NCBI GenBank assembly: GCA_002309955.1
Contig: DBXQ01000034.1
Location: forward strand, 1 to 6,577
Length of the DNA stretch: 6,577 nt
Origin: Bacteroidales bacterium UBA1208
GTDB lineage: Bacteria > Bacteroidota > Bacteroidia > Bacteroidales > P3
Reading direction: 5' to 3'
Of this stretch, positions 1-5,165 are shown piece by piece; the stretch's first letter is position 1, and each line of letters begins with the position of its first letter. Under the pieces are notes generated by a model, which saw nothing but the letters and a program-made list of their open reading frames with translations, was not told the origin of the DNA and searched no databases. The position numbers were made by a program, and so were the translations under genes.

Positions 1-31
1 ATAAATTGAATAATTAGAGGTTGCCTAAAGA

Positions 32-913
32 ATGAAACTCAAAGAAACACTCGGACGTTTCCGCACTTGGCAGAACAAACCCTATCACAATTCCGACGAG
101 GAACAGGAGGAACATCGTTGTGCCAACTGCGGTAACGTGTTCAGGGGAAACTACTGCCCTGTATGCCGCCAGGATGCCAAGGACGGCCGCATCACGTGGA
201 AGTGGGTGGGTAAAAGCATCCTCGATGTGTGGGGCTTGGATTCCCGTTCTCTCCCGAACACCCTCCTCCAGCTTTTCATACGTCCCGGACGCATTATCGG
301 TGCATATCTCGACGGCCAACATCAGATATGCTACAAGCCTTTCAATATGCTCTTCATTCTTGCCATTTTTTACGTCGTGGTGCAGCAACTTCTTGGTTGG
401 AACTATGCGGCCACTCCTGAAGACAAGGGAGGCAAAGTCGTTCAAATGGTCATTGAATGGGTTTCCGAACACCCTGCATGGAACGCCATGCTTATCTCTG
501 TGGCAATGATTATCCCTACATGGCTATTCTTCCGTTTTGCCCCACGCCATACACGCCACACACTCCCCGAAGGCATCTTCATCCAGCTCTTCATGAACAT
601 CCTCATCCTCGTCATTGTTTTCCTTTCCGATTTCTTTATTTTGTTCTCGCTTCTGATACCAGTTTACTACTACATCGCTTACCGCCAGCTTTTCGGCTAC
701 CGGCCTTGGGGCACTATCTGGCGTATTCTTTTGTGCTTCGCGGCCTGGGGCTTCTTCTTCGCTTTCCTTATTAACTTGGTATATATCGTCACAACCCACC
801 CCGAAAAACTTCCGCAAGTCGCAACAGGCCTCTTGTCTTTCCTTGCCGCTTTTGCAGGCATCCTCGCCTTTGGCTACTTCGTCAGCAAAAAAACCGCACA
901 ATCCAAGACATGA
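32..913 (+). CDS. DUF3667-type zinc-ribbon membrane protein, copy 1
   Basis: A 293-residue protein of unknown function. A cytosolic N-terminal zinc ribbon is formed by Cys30, Cys33, Cys42 and Cys45 (CANCG then CPVCRQ). A conserved stretch at about residues 55-103 (WKWVGKSILDVW, then LPNTLLQLFIRPGR and YKPFNML) matches what I know of the DUF3667 family. About six hydrophobic segments follow, near 104-121, 149-168, 182-199, 200-217, 229-253 and 264-284, so it should sit in the inner membrane. The ATG at 32 starts a sequence (MKLKE) that matches the start of the next gene, which supports this start. Its stop overlaps the start of the paralogue at 910 by 4 nt, so the two are almost certainly co-translated. 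Only 31 nt precede it, so its promoter and any upstream operon partner are not visible. Family assignment is from memory of the motif pattern; the biochemical role is unknown. Confidence 0.85.
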   Translation: MKLKETLGRFRTWQNKPYHNSDEEQEEHRCANCGNVFRGNYCPVCRQDAKDGRITWKWVGKSILDVWGLDSRSLPNTLLQLFIRPGRIIGAYLDGQHQICYKPFNMLFILAIFYVVVQQLLGWNYAATPEDKGGKVVQMVIEWVSEHPAWNAMLISVAMIIPTWLFFRFAPRHTRHTLPEGIFIQLFMNILILVIVFLSDFFILFSLLIPVYYYIAYRQLFGYRPWGTIWRILLCFAAWGFFFAFLINLVYIVTTHPEKLPQVATGLLSFLAAFAGILAFGYFVSKKTAQSKT

Positions 914-1851
914 AACTCAAAGAATCACTCAGGCGTATCCCCGCCCGGCAGAACAACCCCGCTCTATATTCCGACGAGGAGCTGGAGGAGTGCCGTTGTG
1001 CCAATTGCGGTCACGTGTTCAGGGGCAACTACTGCCCTGTATGCCGTCAGGAGGTCGGCGACGGACACATCACATGGAAGTGGGTCGGCAAAAGTATCCT
1101 CGACGTATGGGGAATGGACACCCGCTCCCTTCCCAACACGCTGCTGCAGCTCCTCTGGCGTCCCGGCCACCTGATAGGCGACTATATCGGAGGCCACCGC
1201 CAGGTGTGCTACAAACCCGTCAACATGCTTTTCATTGTGGCACTGGCCTATGTCATCCTCATGCAGATAATCGGTCAGGAAGACAACTTTAACGCCGCCG
1301 AAATAGCAGACTACGACCGGACTGGATACTTCAATATAATCAATACCTGCTATCATTGGATGGTGGCTCATCCGGGATGGGCCATGATGATACTGACCAT
1401 GATAATGATATTGCCCACCTTCATTGTGTTCCGTTTTGCCCCGCGGCATCCGCACCTGACCTTTCCCGAAAACATCTTCATTCAGGTTTTCATGAGCACA
1501 TTGATGCTTGTTGTCGCCTTCACCATCCGTGTCAGCAACGGGATTACCATATTCCTTATCCCGCTCTATTATTACATTTGCTATCGGCAGCTGTTCGGCT
1601 ACAAGTTTTGGGGTACAACATGGCGGCTTGCCGTCTGTTTCTTTGTGTGGTCCTGTCTTGCATTCTATCTCATTGTCGTGGTATTGGTGGTAGCGGTACG
1701 CCAAAAAGAATTGGCCAATCCTGTACGCGCCACAATCTATGGTATCGTCATGTTGACTTTAGGCACGGCAGTGCTGATAGCCATACCCCTTTCCATAGCC
1801 TACTTCATCAGCAGGAAAAAGGCTAAAAGAAGACAACAACCCTCGCTTTAG
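910..1851 (+). CDS. DUF3667-type zinc-ribbon membrane protein, copy 2
   Basis: A 313-residue tandem paralogue of the preceding protein, begun inside it through an ATGA overlap (ATG 910-912, TGA 911-913). The zinc-ribbon cysteines are Cys30, Cys33, Cys42 and Cys45, at the same positions as in copy 1, and there is an extra Cys28. The N-terminal hundred residues are very similar to copy 1 (RCANCG.VFRGNYCPVCRQ, ITWKWVGKSILDVWG, RSLPNTLLQL). The membrane half has diverged more, and the loop after the first TM segment is about 20 residues longer (around 123-147). About six TM segments are seen, near 104-122, 155-174, 186-206, 208-226, 237-262 and 275-300, with a basic C-terminal tail. The constant zinc ribbon and variable membrane part suggest a shared cytosolic role with different membrane partners, but that is inference. 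The product may form a heteromer with copy 1. Function is unknown. Confidence 0.85.
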   Translation: MKLKESLRRIPARQNNPALYSDEELEECRCANCGHVFRGNYCPVCRQEVGDGHITWKWVGKSILDVWGMDTRSLPNTLLQLLWRPGHLIGDYIGGHRQVCYKPVNMLFIVALAYVILMQIIGQEDNFNAAEIADYDRTGYFNIINTCYHWMVAHPGWAMMILTMIMILPTFIVFRFAPRHPHLTFPENIFIQVFMSTLMLVVAFTIRVSNGITIFLIPLYYYICYRQLFGYKFWGTTWRLAVCFFVWSCLAFYLIVVVLVVAVRQKELANPVRATIYGIVMLTLGTAVLIAIPLSIAYFISRKKAKRRQQPSL

Positions 1852-1895
1852 TGTTGTGCACGCTGTTGTCGGACATTGTTTTTTTATTACCTTAC

Positions 1896-1915
1896 ACCTG
1901 TCAGACTATCAGGCA
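1896..1915 (+). promoter_or_regulatory. Conserved upstream box of ferredoxin gene A
   Basis: A 20-nt sequence, acctgtcaGactatcaGgca, recurs 594 nt downstream with two changes. Both copies lie exactly 119 nt before the ATG and 79 nt before the -7 element. The sequence between box and promoter (about 1916-1950) is poorly conserved, so retention of the box suggests a selected element such as a regulator-binding site. It could instead simply be a well-preserved part of a recent duplication. Confidence 0.4.
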
Positions 1916-1974
1916 CTAAACACTCTTTCCCGCCCTTGCTGATAAAAAAAACTCTCTATGTCCGAAAAAAGTTG

Positions 1975-1982
1975 TACTTTTG
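1975..1982 (+). promoter_or_regulatory. Bacteroidetes-type promoter -7 element for ferredoxin A
   Basis: TACTTTTG matches the Bacteroidetes -7 consensus TAnnTTTG exactly. It lies 32 nt before the ferredoxin ATG, which implies a leader of roughly 25 nt. I see no good -33 TTTG at the usual 19-21 nt spacing. The flanking GAAAAAAGTTG is identical in the second copy and may compensate for this. Confidence 0.75.
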
Positions 1983-2014
1983 CACTTCATTATTAACCCT
2001 AAAAAAAGAATAAA

Positions 2015-2182
2015 ATGGCTTACAAAATCACTGACATCTGCGTTGCTTGCGGCACCTGCATCGACCAGTGCCCCGTCGGAGCCATCTCCGAAGGCGACAT
2101 CTACAAGATTGACGCTGACACCTGCGTTAGCTGCGGTACCTGCGCTGGCGCTTGCCCCACCGGTGCAATCGTTGAAGGATAA
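2015..2182 (+). CDS. 2[4Fe-4S] ferredoxin, copy A (55 aa)
   Basis: A 55-residue cytosolic electron carrier of the clostridial/bacterial 2[4Fe-4S] type. The two cluster motifs are complete: Cys9, Cys12, Cys15, Cys19-Pro, and Cys37, Cys40, Cys43, Cys47-Pro (CxxCxxCxxxCP twice). The halves are an internal repeat (CVACGTC..CPVGAI and CVSCGTC..CPTGAI). Length matches the family. The start is fixed by the MAYKITD N-terminus, the promoter 32 nt upstream and an A-rich leader (TTATTAACC then A-rich). Proteins of this family donate electrons to, or accept them from, oxidoreductases such as pyruvate:ferredoxin oxidoreductase, hydrogenase or Rnf; the actual partner cannot be read here. It is monocistronic, between its own promoter and a strong terminator. 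It differs from copy B only at residue 45 (Gly here, Asp there). Confidence 0.95.
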   Translation: MAYKITDICVACGTCIDQCPVGAISEGDIYKIDADTCVSCGTCAGACPTGAIVEG

Positions 2183-2204
2183 TCGAAACAAAGATGTAAA
2201 AACT

Positions 2205-2235
2205 AAAGCCCTGCCCAATCGGCAGGGCTTTTTTT
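2205..2235. terminator. Strong, probably bidirectional intrinsic terminator
   Basis: An 11-bp perfect stem (AAAGCCCTGCC 2205-2215 with GGCAGGGCTTT 2221-2231) has a 5-nt loop and a T7 tract at 2229-2235, 23 nt after the stop of ferredoxin A. Read on the minus strand, the same stem is followed by TTTAGTTTTT, so it can also end the convergent ORF at 2268-2438. Confidence 0.9.
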
Positions 2236-2267
2236 CAACCTTTGTCTATACGAAATCGTTTATCCGT

Positions 2268-2438
2268 TTATTTGATACCCAAATTATCATGAAAAAGGCC
2301 TTTATTCTGGTGACAGCTCTTTTCCCCAGTGGCTTTGTTGACCGCCTTCACCTCTTGCAAAATGGCCTCCATAGGAAAATCCATTTCCATGGATGCCTTT
2401 TTCATTTGTTCTGCTCCCCGTCCGGAAACGTTGCTCAT
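2268..2438 (-). CDS. Small hypothetical protein (56 aa), convergent with ferredoxin A
   Basis: A complete 56-codon minus-strand ORF with ATG at 2438 and TAA at 2268. The product starts MSNVSGRGAEQ and has a middle part reading MEMDFPMEAILQEVKAVNK. It is hydrophilic, mixed charge, with one Cys (42) and no signal peptide or TM segment; residues 19-36 could form an amphipathic helix. I do not recognise the family. Support for a real gene: an A-rich leader just before the ATG (TTAATAAAAAGAAAAAAGCA) resembling the ferredoxin leaders, plausible codon use, and a terminator just beyond the stop (2205-2235) that works in this direction. A weak promoter candidate is TATGCTTG at 2504-2511 on the minus strand (one mismatch to TAnnTTTG). 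Met12 is an alternative start. Against it: the plus strand here has an interrupted lipoprotein-like reading, so the ORF could be incidental. Confidence 0.5.
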   Translation of the reverse strand: MSNVSGRGAEQMKKASMEMDFPMEAILQEVKAVNKATGEKSCHQNKGLFHDNLGIK

Positions 2439-2489
2439 TGCTTTTTTCTTTTTATTAACCTATGGTAAAACGTTTTTTTATCGCCGTCT

Positions 2490-2509
2490 ACCTGTCACAC
2501 TATCAAGCA
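2490..2509 (+). promoter_or_regulatory. Conserved upstream box of ferredoxin gene B
   Basis: acctgtcaCactatcaAgca is the counterpart of the box at 1896-1915 (18 of 20 identical). It sits 119 nt before the ferredoxin B ATG and 79 nt before the -7 element, the same distances as in copy A. It also lies about 50-70 nt upstream of the divergent small ORF start at 2438, so a bound regulator could affect both directions. Confidence 0.4.
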
Positions 2510-2568
2510 TAAAGCGGCCTTTGTGAACTCCGTTGCACTAAAAAAGTCGCTATATCGGAAAAAAGTTG

Positions 2569-2576
2569 TACCTTTG
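2569..2576 (+). promoter_or_regulatory. Bacteroidetes-type promoter -7 element for ferredoxin B
   Basis: TACCTTTG is an exact TAnnTTTG match, 32 nt before the ATG, in the same GAAAAAAGTTG context as copy A. A -33 element at consensus spacing is not evident. Confidence 0.75.
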
Positions 2577-2608
2577 CATCACGTTATTAACCTTAAAAAT
2601 AATAAAAA

Positions 2609-2776
2609 ATGGCTTACAAAATCACTGACATCTGCGTTGCTTGCGGCACCTGTATCGACCAGTGCCCTGTTGGAGCTATCTCCGAAGGCGACATCTACAA
2701 GATTGACGCTGACACCTGCGTTAGCTGTGGTACCTGCGCTGACGCATGCCCCACTGGTGCAATTGTCGAAGGCTAA
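2609..2776 (+). CDS. 2[4Fe-4S] ferredoxin, copy B (55 aa)
   Basis: A 55-residue 2[4Fe-4S] ferredoxin, 54/55 identical to copy A. All eight cluster cysteines are present (9, 12, 15, 19 and 37, 40, 43, 47), each group ending in Cys-Pro. The single replacement is Asp45 for Gly45, inside the loop between Cys43 and Cys47. Ten other codons differ silently (15, 20, 21, 23, 40, 46, 49, 52, 53, 55), while codons 1-14 and 24-39 are identical in DNA. A 10:1 silent-to-replacement ratio indicates that both copies are under purifying selection, or that part has been homogenised by gene conversion. The charge change near a cluster could shift redox potential or partner choice; that is inference. Its terminator lacks a T-tract, so some transcription may continue into the lipoprotein gene at 2898. 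Confidence 0.95.
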   Translation: MAYKITDICVACGTCIDQCPVGAISEGDIYKIDADTCVSCGTCADACPTGAIVEG

Positions 2777-2801
2777 TCGAAACAAAAAAGATGTAACCAC
2801 T

Positions 2802-2828
2802 AAAGCCCTGCCCAGACCGCAGGGCTTT
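2802..2828 (+). terminator. Hairpin after ferredoxin B, weak terminator
   Basis: A 10-bp stem, AAAGCCCTGC 2802-2811 with GCAGGGCTTT 2819-2828, has a 7-nt loop. It is homologous to the terminator at 2205-2235, but only TTT follows before CCTCC, so the U-tract needed for efficient release is poor. Readthrough into 2898-3284 is plausible. Confidence 0.6.
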
Positions 2829-2897
2829 CCTCCAACGGTATCCCATTCTTTCTTATTCGAAAAAAATCCTTTATTATTAATTTAAAATTCAGTTATC

Positions 2898-3284
2898 ATG
2901 AAAAACATTTTCAAACTTCTGACCATTGTTTGCTTTGTCGCCTCGGTGACTATGTTCTCCTCTTGCAAAAAGAGCAACGAAGACCTCATCATCGGTACAT
3001 GGAAATGCTCAAGCATCACCAGCGAACCCCAAGACCCCTTCATGAATCTTTTTATCGGTGTCACCTTTACTTTCAATGCCGACAAGACCCTTGTTGCTAA
3101 TGCACTCGACGAAGTGGGTAAAGGTACCTATGCTGTTGACGGCAACAAACTGACCATGACCATTGAAGGTGAGTCCATGGTGGCCGACATCATCACCCTT
3201 GACAAGAAAAAACTCTCCTTCTCCTACACCGAAACGGATGAGGACGAGACGGTCAAAGTGACCATGAATTTCGACAAACAGTAA
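2898..3284 (+). CDS. Lipocalin-like lipoprotein 1
   Basis: A 128-residue predicted lipoprotein. The N-terminus has a basic start, a hydrophobic core (about residues 5-20) and a lipidation cysteine at Cys23 (MFSSC-KK). The mature part begins with KKSNEDLIIGTWKC and then has short beta-rich stretches such as TFTFNADKT, GTYAVDGNKLTMTI and LSFSYTE, ending KVTMNFDKQ. The GTW motif near the start and the G-Y-x-V-D-G-N-K-L pattern are typical of the small Bacteroidetes lipocalin-like domain (Lipocalin_4 type), so an eight-stranded outer-membrane-anchored barrel is expected. The ligand is unknown. The start follows the signal peptide; no earlier in-frame start fits. I see no clean TAnnTTTG in front, so transcription may depend on readthrough from ferredoxin B or on a degenerate promoter. 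A terminator follows. Its paralogue is the next gene. Confidence 0.85.
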   Translation: MKNIFKLLTIVCFVASVTMFSSCKKSNEDLIIGTWKCSSITSEPQDPFMNLFIGVTFTFNADKTLVANALDEVGKGTYAVDGNKLTMTIEGESMVADIITLDKKKLSFSYTETDEDETVKVTMNFDKQ

Positions 3285-3301
3285 TTCTTGTTATTCGTAA
3301 G

Positions 3302-3350
3302 GAGTTGAAAGCTGGAGGACTACCGTTCTCCGCTTTCAGCTCTTTTCTTT
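3302..3350 (+). terminator. Intrinsic terminator after lipoprotein 1
   Basis: A stem of about 15 bp pairs GAGTTGAAAGC-T-GGAG (3302-3317, one bulged T, one G:T pair) with CTCCGCTTTCAGCTC (3328-3342). TTTTCTTT follows. It lies 18 nt after the stop of the first lipocalin-like gene and separates it from the second. Confidence 0.8.
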
Positions 3351-3378
3351 GATTTCCCTATTTTAATAGCAAGATGCC

Positions 3379-3837
3379 ATGAAAACCTTAATGAGAAGTC
3401 TTGTTAATATTTCAGCAGTCGTTTGCCTGGTGTTATCAATGACCACTCTCGTCTCTTGCAAGAAGACCAACGAAGACCTTATCGTGGGCACATGGAAATG
3501 CACATCTGTCTCCCTCAATCCCCAGAACTTCATCGAGTCTCAAAGATATATCGAAGAACTTTCCACCGCCAAGTTTCTTTTCACTGACGAGAAATATGTT
3601 GCAATCGCTATCGGGAATGAAAGAAGCTACGGCAACTATTCAATCGACGGCGACAAGTTGGTCATCATTATCATGGGCAAGGAAGACCCTGTAGTTGCAA
3701 AAGTCAATCTCCTCGACAGCAAGCGGTTCTCCTTCACCTATTCACAAAAGGCTTACGACGAGGATGATGAAGGCCACTCCCGTTACATCACCGTTGCCGT
3801 CACATTGAATCTCGACAAGATAGAGGATGCTCATTAA
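3379..3837 (+). CDS. Lipocalin-like lipoprotein 2
   Basis: A 152-residue predicted lipoprotein and paralogue of the previous gene. The signal peptide runs through TTLVSC with the lipidated Cys27, followed by KKTNEDLIVGTWKC, nearly the same as copy 1. The barrel region is recognisable (AKFLFTDEKYVAI, GNYSIDGDKLVIII, RFSFTYSQ, YITVAVTLNLDK). Relative to copy 1 there is an insert of about 12 residues after the first strand (NFIESQRYIEELST) and an acidic insert near the end (AYDEDDEGHS). It is likely anchored in the outer membrane as a small barrel; ligand unknown. ATG 3379 is preferred because the signal peptide follows at once; Met5 (MRSLVN) is a possible shorter start. Similarity is strongest around the lipidation site and GTWKC, so duplication was older than that of the ferredoxins. 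It is separated from the acyltransferase gene by only 17 nt. Confidence 0.85.
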   Translation: MKTLMRSLVNISAVVCLVLSMTTLVSCKKTNEDLIVGTWKCTSVSLNPQNFIESQRYIEELSTAKFLFTDEKYVAIAIGNERSYGNYSIDGDKLVIIIMGKEDPVVAKVNLLDSKRFSFTYSQKAYDEDDEGHSRYITVAVTLNLDKIEDAH

Positions 3838-3854
3838 TTGCAGGTCGTCAAGAT

Positions 3855-4544
3855 ATGAACGAACGTCACCGCGTCAAACGGCTCAACTTCCTGCGCTACG
3901 CGCTCGCTTTTCCGCGCAGCGTGTGGCTCAATTACCGTCTGCTGCCCTTCTCTCAGGCGCGTCGGCTGCCTTTGCTTGTCTCCCACCGCACCAAAATCCA
4001 TAACCTTTCGGGACAAATCGTCCTCCATTCCGACCGTCTCCGTGTTGGGCTCGTCAAGGTAGGCTTCAACACCAGCCAGCCTACCGACTTCCGCTATCAT
4101 CGTACCCTACTCAATCTCCGCGGCACCCTTCACATCCTTGGCGAGTGTGCCATCGGCGCAGGTTCGAGTGTCGAAGTCTCGGAAACGGGAACTCTCACTC
4201 TCGGCGACCAGTTCAACCTTGGTCCCTCGTCGCTGATAGTCTGCAACAGCGAAATCATCTTCGGCGACCATGTGCAGACCTCCTGGTGCTGCACCGTTAT
4301 GGACACAGACCAACACCGCCTTTTCGACAGCCAAGGCCAGTGGTGCAACCCCGACCGTCCCATTCGCTTTGGCCATCATGTGTGGCTCGGCTGCCATGTT
4401 GTCGTGACCAAAGGCACCGTTCTCCCGCCACACACCACTGTCGGGGCCATGAGCTGCCTTCACGGTATCTACGACGAAGAGCACACTGTCCTTGCCGGCA
4501 ATCCCGCCAAGATAGTCCGCCACGGCATCACCCGCGAGTGGTAG
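3855..4544 (+). CDS. Hexapeptide-repeat (LbH) acyltransferase
   Basis: A 229-residue enzyme of the left-handed beta-helix acyltransferase superfamily, which moves acetyl or other acyl groups from CoA to sugars or similar acceptors. Residues 1-85 are basic and lack the repeat; the parallel helix is built from about 86 to 225, with imperfect hexapeptide turns (LRGTLHILGECAIGAGSSVEV, TGTLTLGDQFNLGPSS, SEIIFGDHV, IRFGHHVWLGCHVVVTKGTVLPPHTTVGA). The segment MDTDQH (149-154) matches the DTDxH motif of these enzymes and His154 is the likely catalytic base. The C-terminus LAGNPAKIVR is the family's usual closing turn. Relatives modify capsule, O-antigen or exopolysaccharide sugars, but no glycosyltransferase lies nearby, so the acceptor is unknown. 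The 17-nt gap to the lipoprotein gene suggests co-transcription. The ATG at 3855 is the first plausible in-frame start. Confidence 0.88.
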   Translation: MNERHRVKRLNFLRYALAFPRSVWLNYRLLPFSQARRLPLLVSHRTKIHNLSGQIVLHSDRLRVGLVKVGFNTSQPTDFRYHRTLLNLRGTLHILGECAIGAGSSVEVSETGTLTLGDQFNLGPSSLIVCNSEIIFGDHVQTSWCCTVMDTDQHRLFDSQGQWCNPDRPIRFGHHVWLGCHVVVTKGTVLPPHTTVGAMSCLHGIYDEEHTVLAGNPAKIVRHGITREW

Positions 4545-5165
4545 ACCGTCGGCTGCACTTCCTTCGCTCCTTATCCCTCAGTTCTCCCATCGTTCTCCCA
4601 TTTCAGAAGGATAAATGAGGAAGAACGGAGGTCGTAGGGTGGATGCATGAGCGGACTAAGGGCAGTGCGAAAGGGACTTGGGTGCAGGTTGGGGAAGATT
4701 CGCGGGGAAGGGCGTGCGTTGATAAGGGATGACGAATATGGTGGCACTGTTTTTGTTGTGCCGTGACAATGGAAAGCCTGCGTAACTGAAGGGGACTTCT
4801 ATGAGTTGCCTTGAAATGGCATAACAAATATAGCCCCACGGCATCGCCTTGGATATACAAATCATGCCCGGTAAGGGCAAAAGAAAAAATCGTATTTATT
4901 GAGACTTCTATAAATCACCCCAAAAGGGTGAGGGATGAATAGTACCGTACAAGCCGTAGGCGCAGCGCGGTTATCGGGGTGCGTTCCGACAGGGACGCGG
5001 CATGAAAACAAATAAATAGAACCCTCCGTATAAGCCAATTCGGTATATACAGGTTGATGCAGAATGTGTCGGGGCAATATCTTGACAATGCCTAATAACC
5101 GATTGGGGTTTAAACTTCCGCTTTTTGGGGGAAAGGGTGGATTGTGTGCTGTTATGTGTTGGTAA
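4545..5165. other. Long intergenic region, no convincing gene; hairpins and possible dispersed repeat
   Basis: These 621 nt lie between the convergent acyltransferase and TPR genes. No reading frame has a convincing start, length and composition. Visible items: a near-tandem 10-nt repeat GTTCTCCCAT (4581-4590 and 4592-4601); a short ORF with an internal stop (4647-4814); a minus-strand TATATTTG (4825-4832) matching a -7 element with nothing recognisable downstream; and perfect or near-perfect hairpins TGCCC/GGGCA (4865-4879), TCACCC/GGGTGA (4915-4931) and GCGTTCC/GGGACGC (4981-4998, one G:T pair). The GC-rich stretch around 4926-5000 and the AT-rich borders look like an inserted unit. I suspect a dispersed intergenic repeat common to Bacteroidales genomes, but this rests on impression and not on a comparison. 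Confidence 0.5.
4647..4814 (+). pseudogene. Possible decayed small ORF with an in-frame TGA
   Basis: From ATG 4647 the frame reads 39 codons to TGA 4764-4766, then stays open for 15 more codons to TGA 4812-4814. The middle reads IRDDEYGGTVFVVP, stop, QWKACVTEGDFYELP, which looks more protein-like than random sequence. It could be a remnant of a small gene, or chance. No promoter or family match is seen. Confidence 0.2.

Larger units (their letters stand above)
1878..2239 (+). repeat. Ferredoxin module, copy A of a tandem duplication
   Basis: This block can be aligned with 2472-2836. The T7 tract (1879-1885 and 2473-2479), the 20-bp box (1896 and 2490), the promoter -7 element (1975 and 2569) and the ATG (2015 and 2609) are all offset by exactly 594 nt, so there is no net gap upstream. 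After the stop codon copy B is 3 nt longer in an A-run. The coding parts differ at 11 of 168 nt. The duplication therefore took the regulatory region, the gene and the terminator together. Confidence 0.85.
2472..2836 (+). repeat. Ferredoxin module, copy B of the tandem duplication
   Basis: This is the second copy of the 1878-2239 block, at a fixed 594-nt offset through the ATG and 597 nt after a 3-nt A-run indel behind the stop codon. Copy B keeps the upstream box, promoter, leader and hairpin stem but has lost the T-tract behind the terminator stem. The spacer between copies (2240-2471) is unrelated to either copy and carries the minus-strand small ORF. Confidence 0.85.

Noticed and set aside
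964..1704. 246-codon minus-strand ORF inside the second DUF3667 gene
   Set aside because: Antisense shadow: the plus strand carries conserved zinc-ribbon and TM patterns shared with its paralogue, while the minus product has no recognisable features.
1832..1885. Possible terminator after the DUF3667 pair (GACAACA/TGTTGTC plus T7)
   Set aside because: The loop is 25 nt, the T-tract is separated from the stem by 8 nt, and the T-tract belongs to the duplicated ferredoxin block.
1980..2885. Longer plus-strand ORFs at 1980-2468 and 2523-2885 across the ferredoxin genes
   Set aside because: They are out-of-frame readings of the ferredoxin genes. The two look alike only because the underlying DNA is duplicated.
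4581..4601. Two adjacent GTTCTCCCAT units as a possible CRISPR or iteron
   Set aside because: Only two 10-nt units, without spacers or further copies; too little to call.
4603..4880. Minus-strand ORFs of 74 and 85 codons near a TATATTTG element
   Set aside because: No leader, low-quality composition, no recognisable family. The promoter-like octamer can occur by chance in AT-rich sequence.
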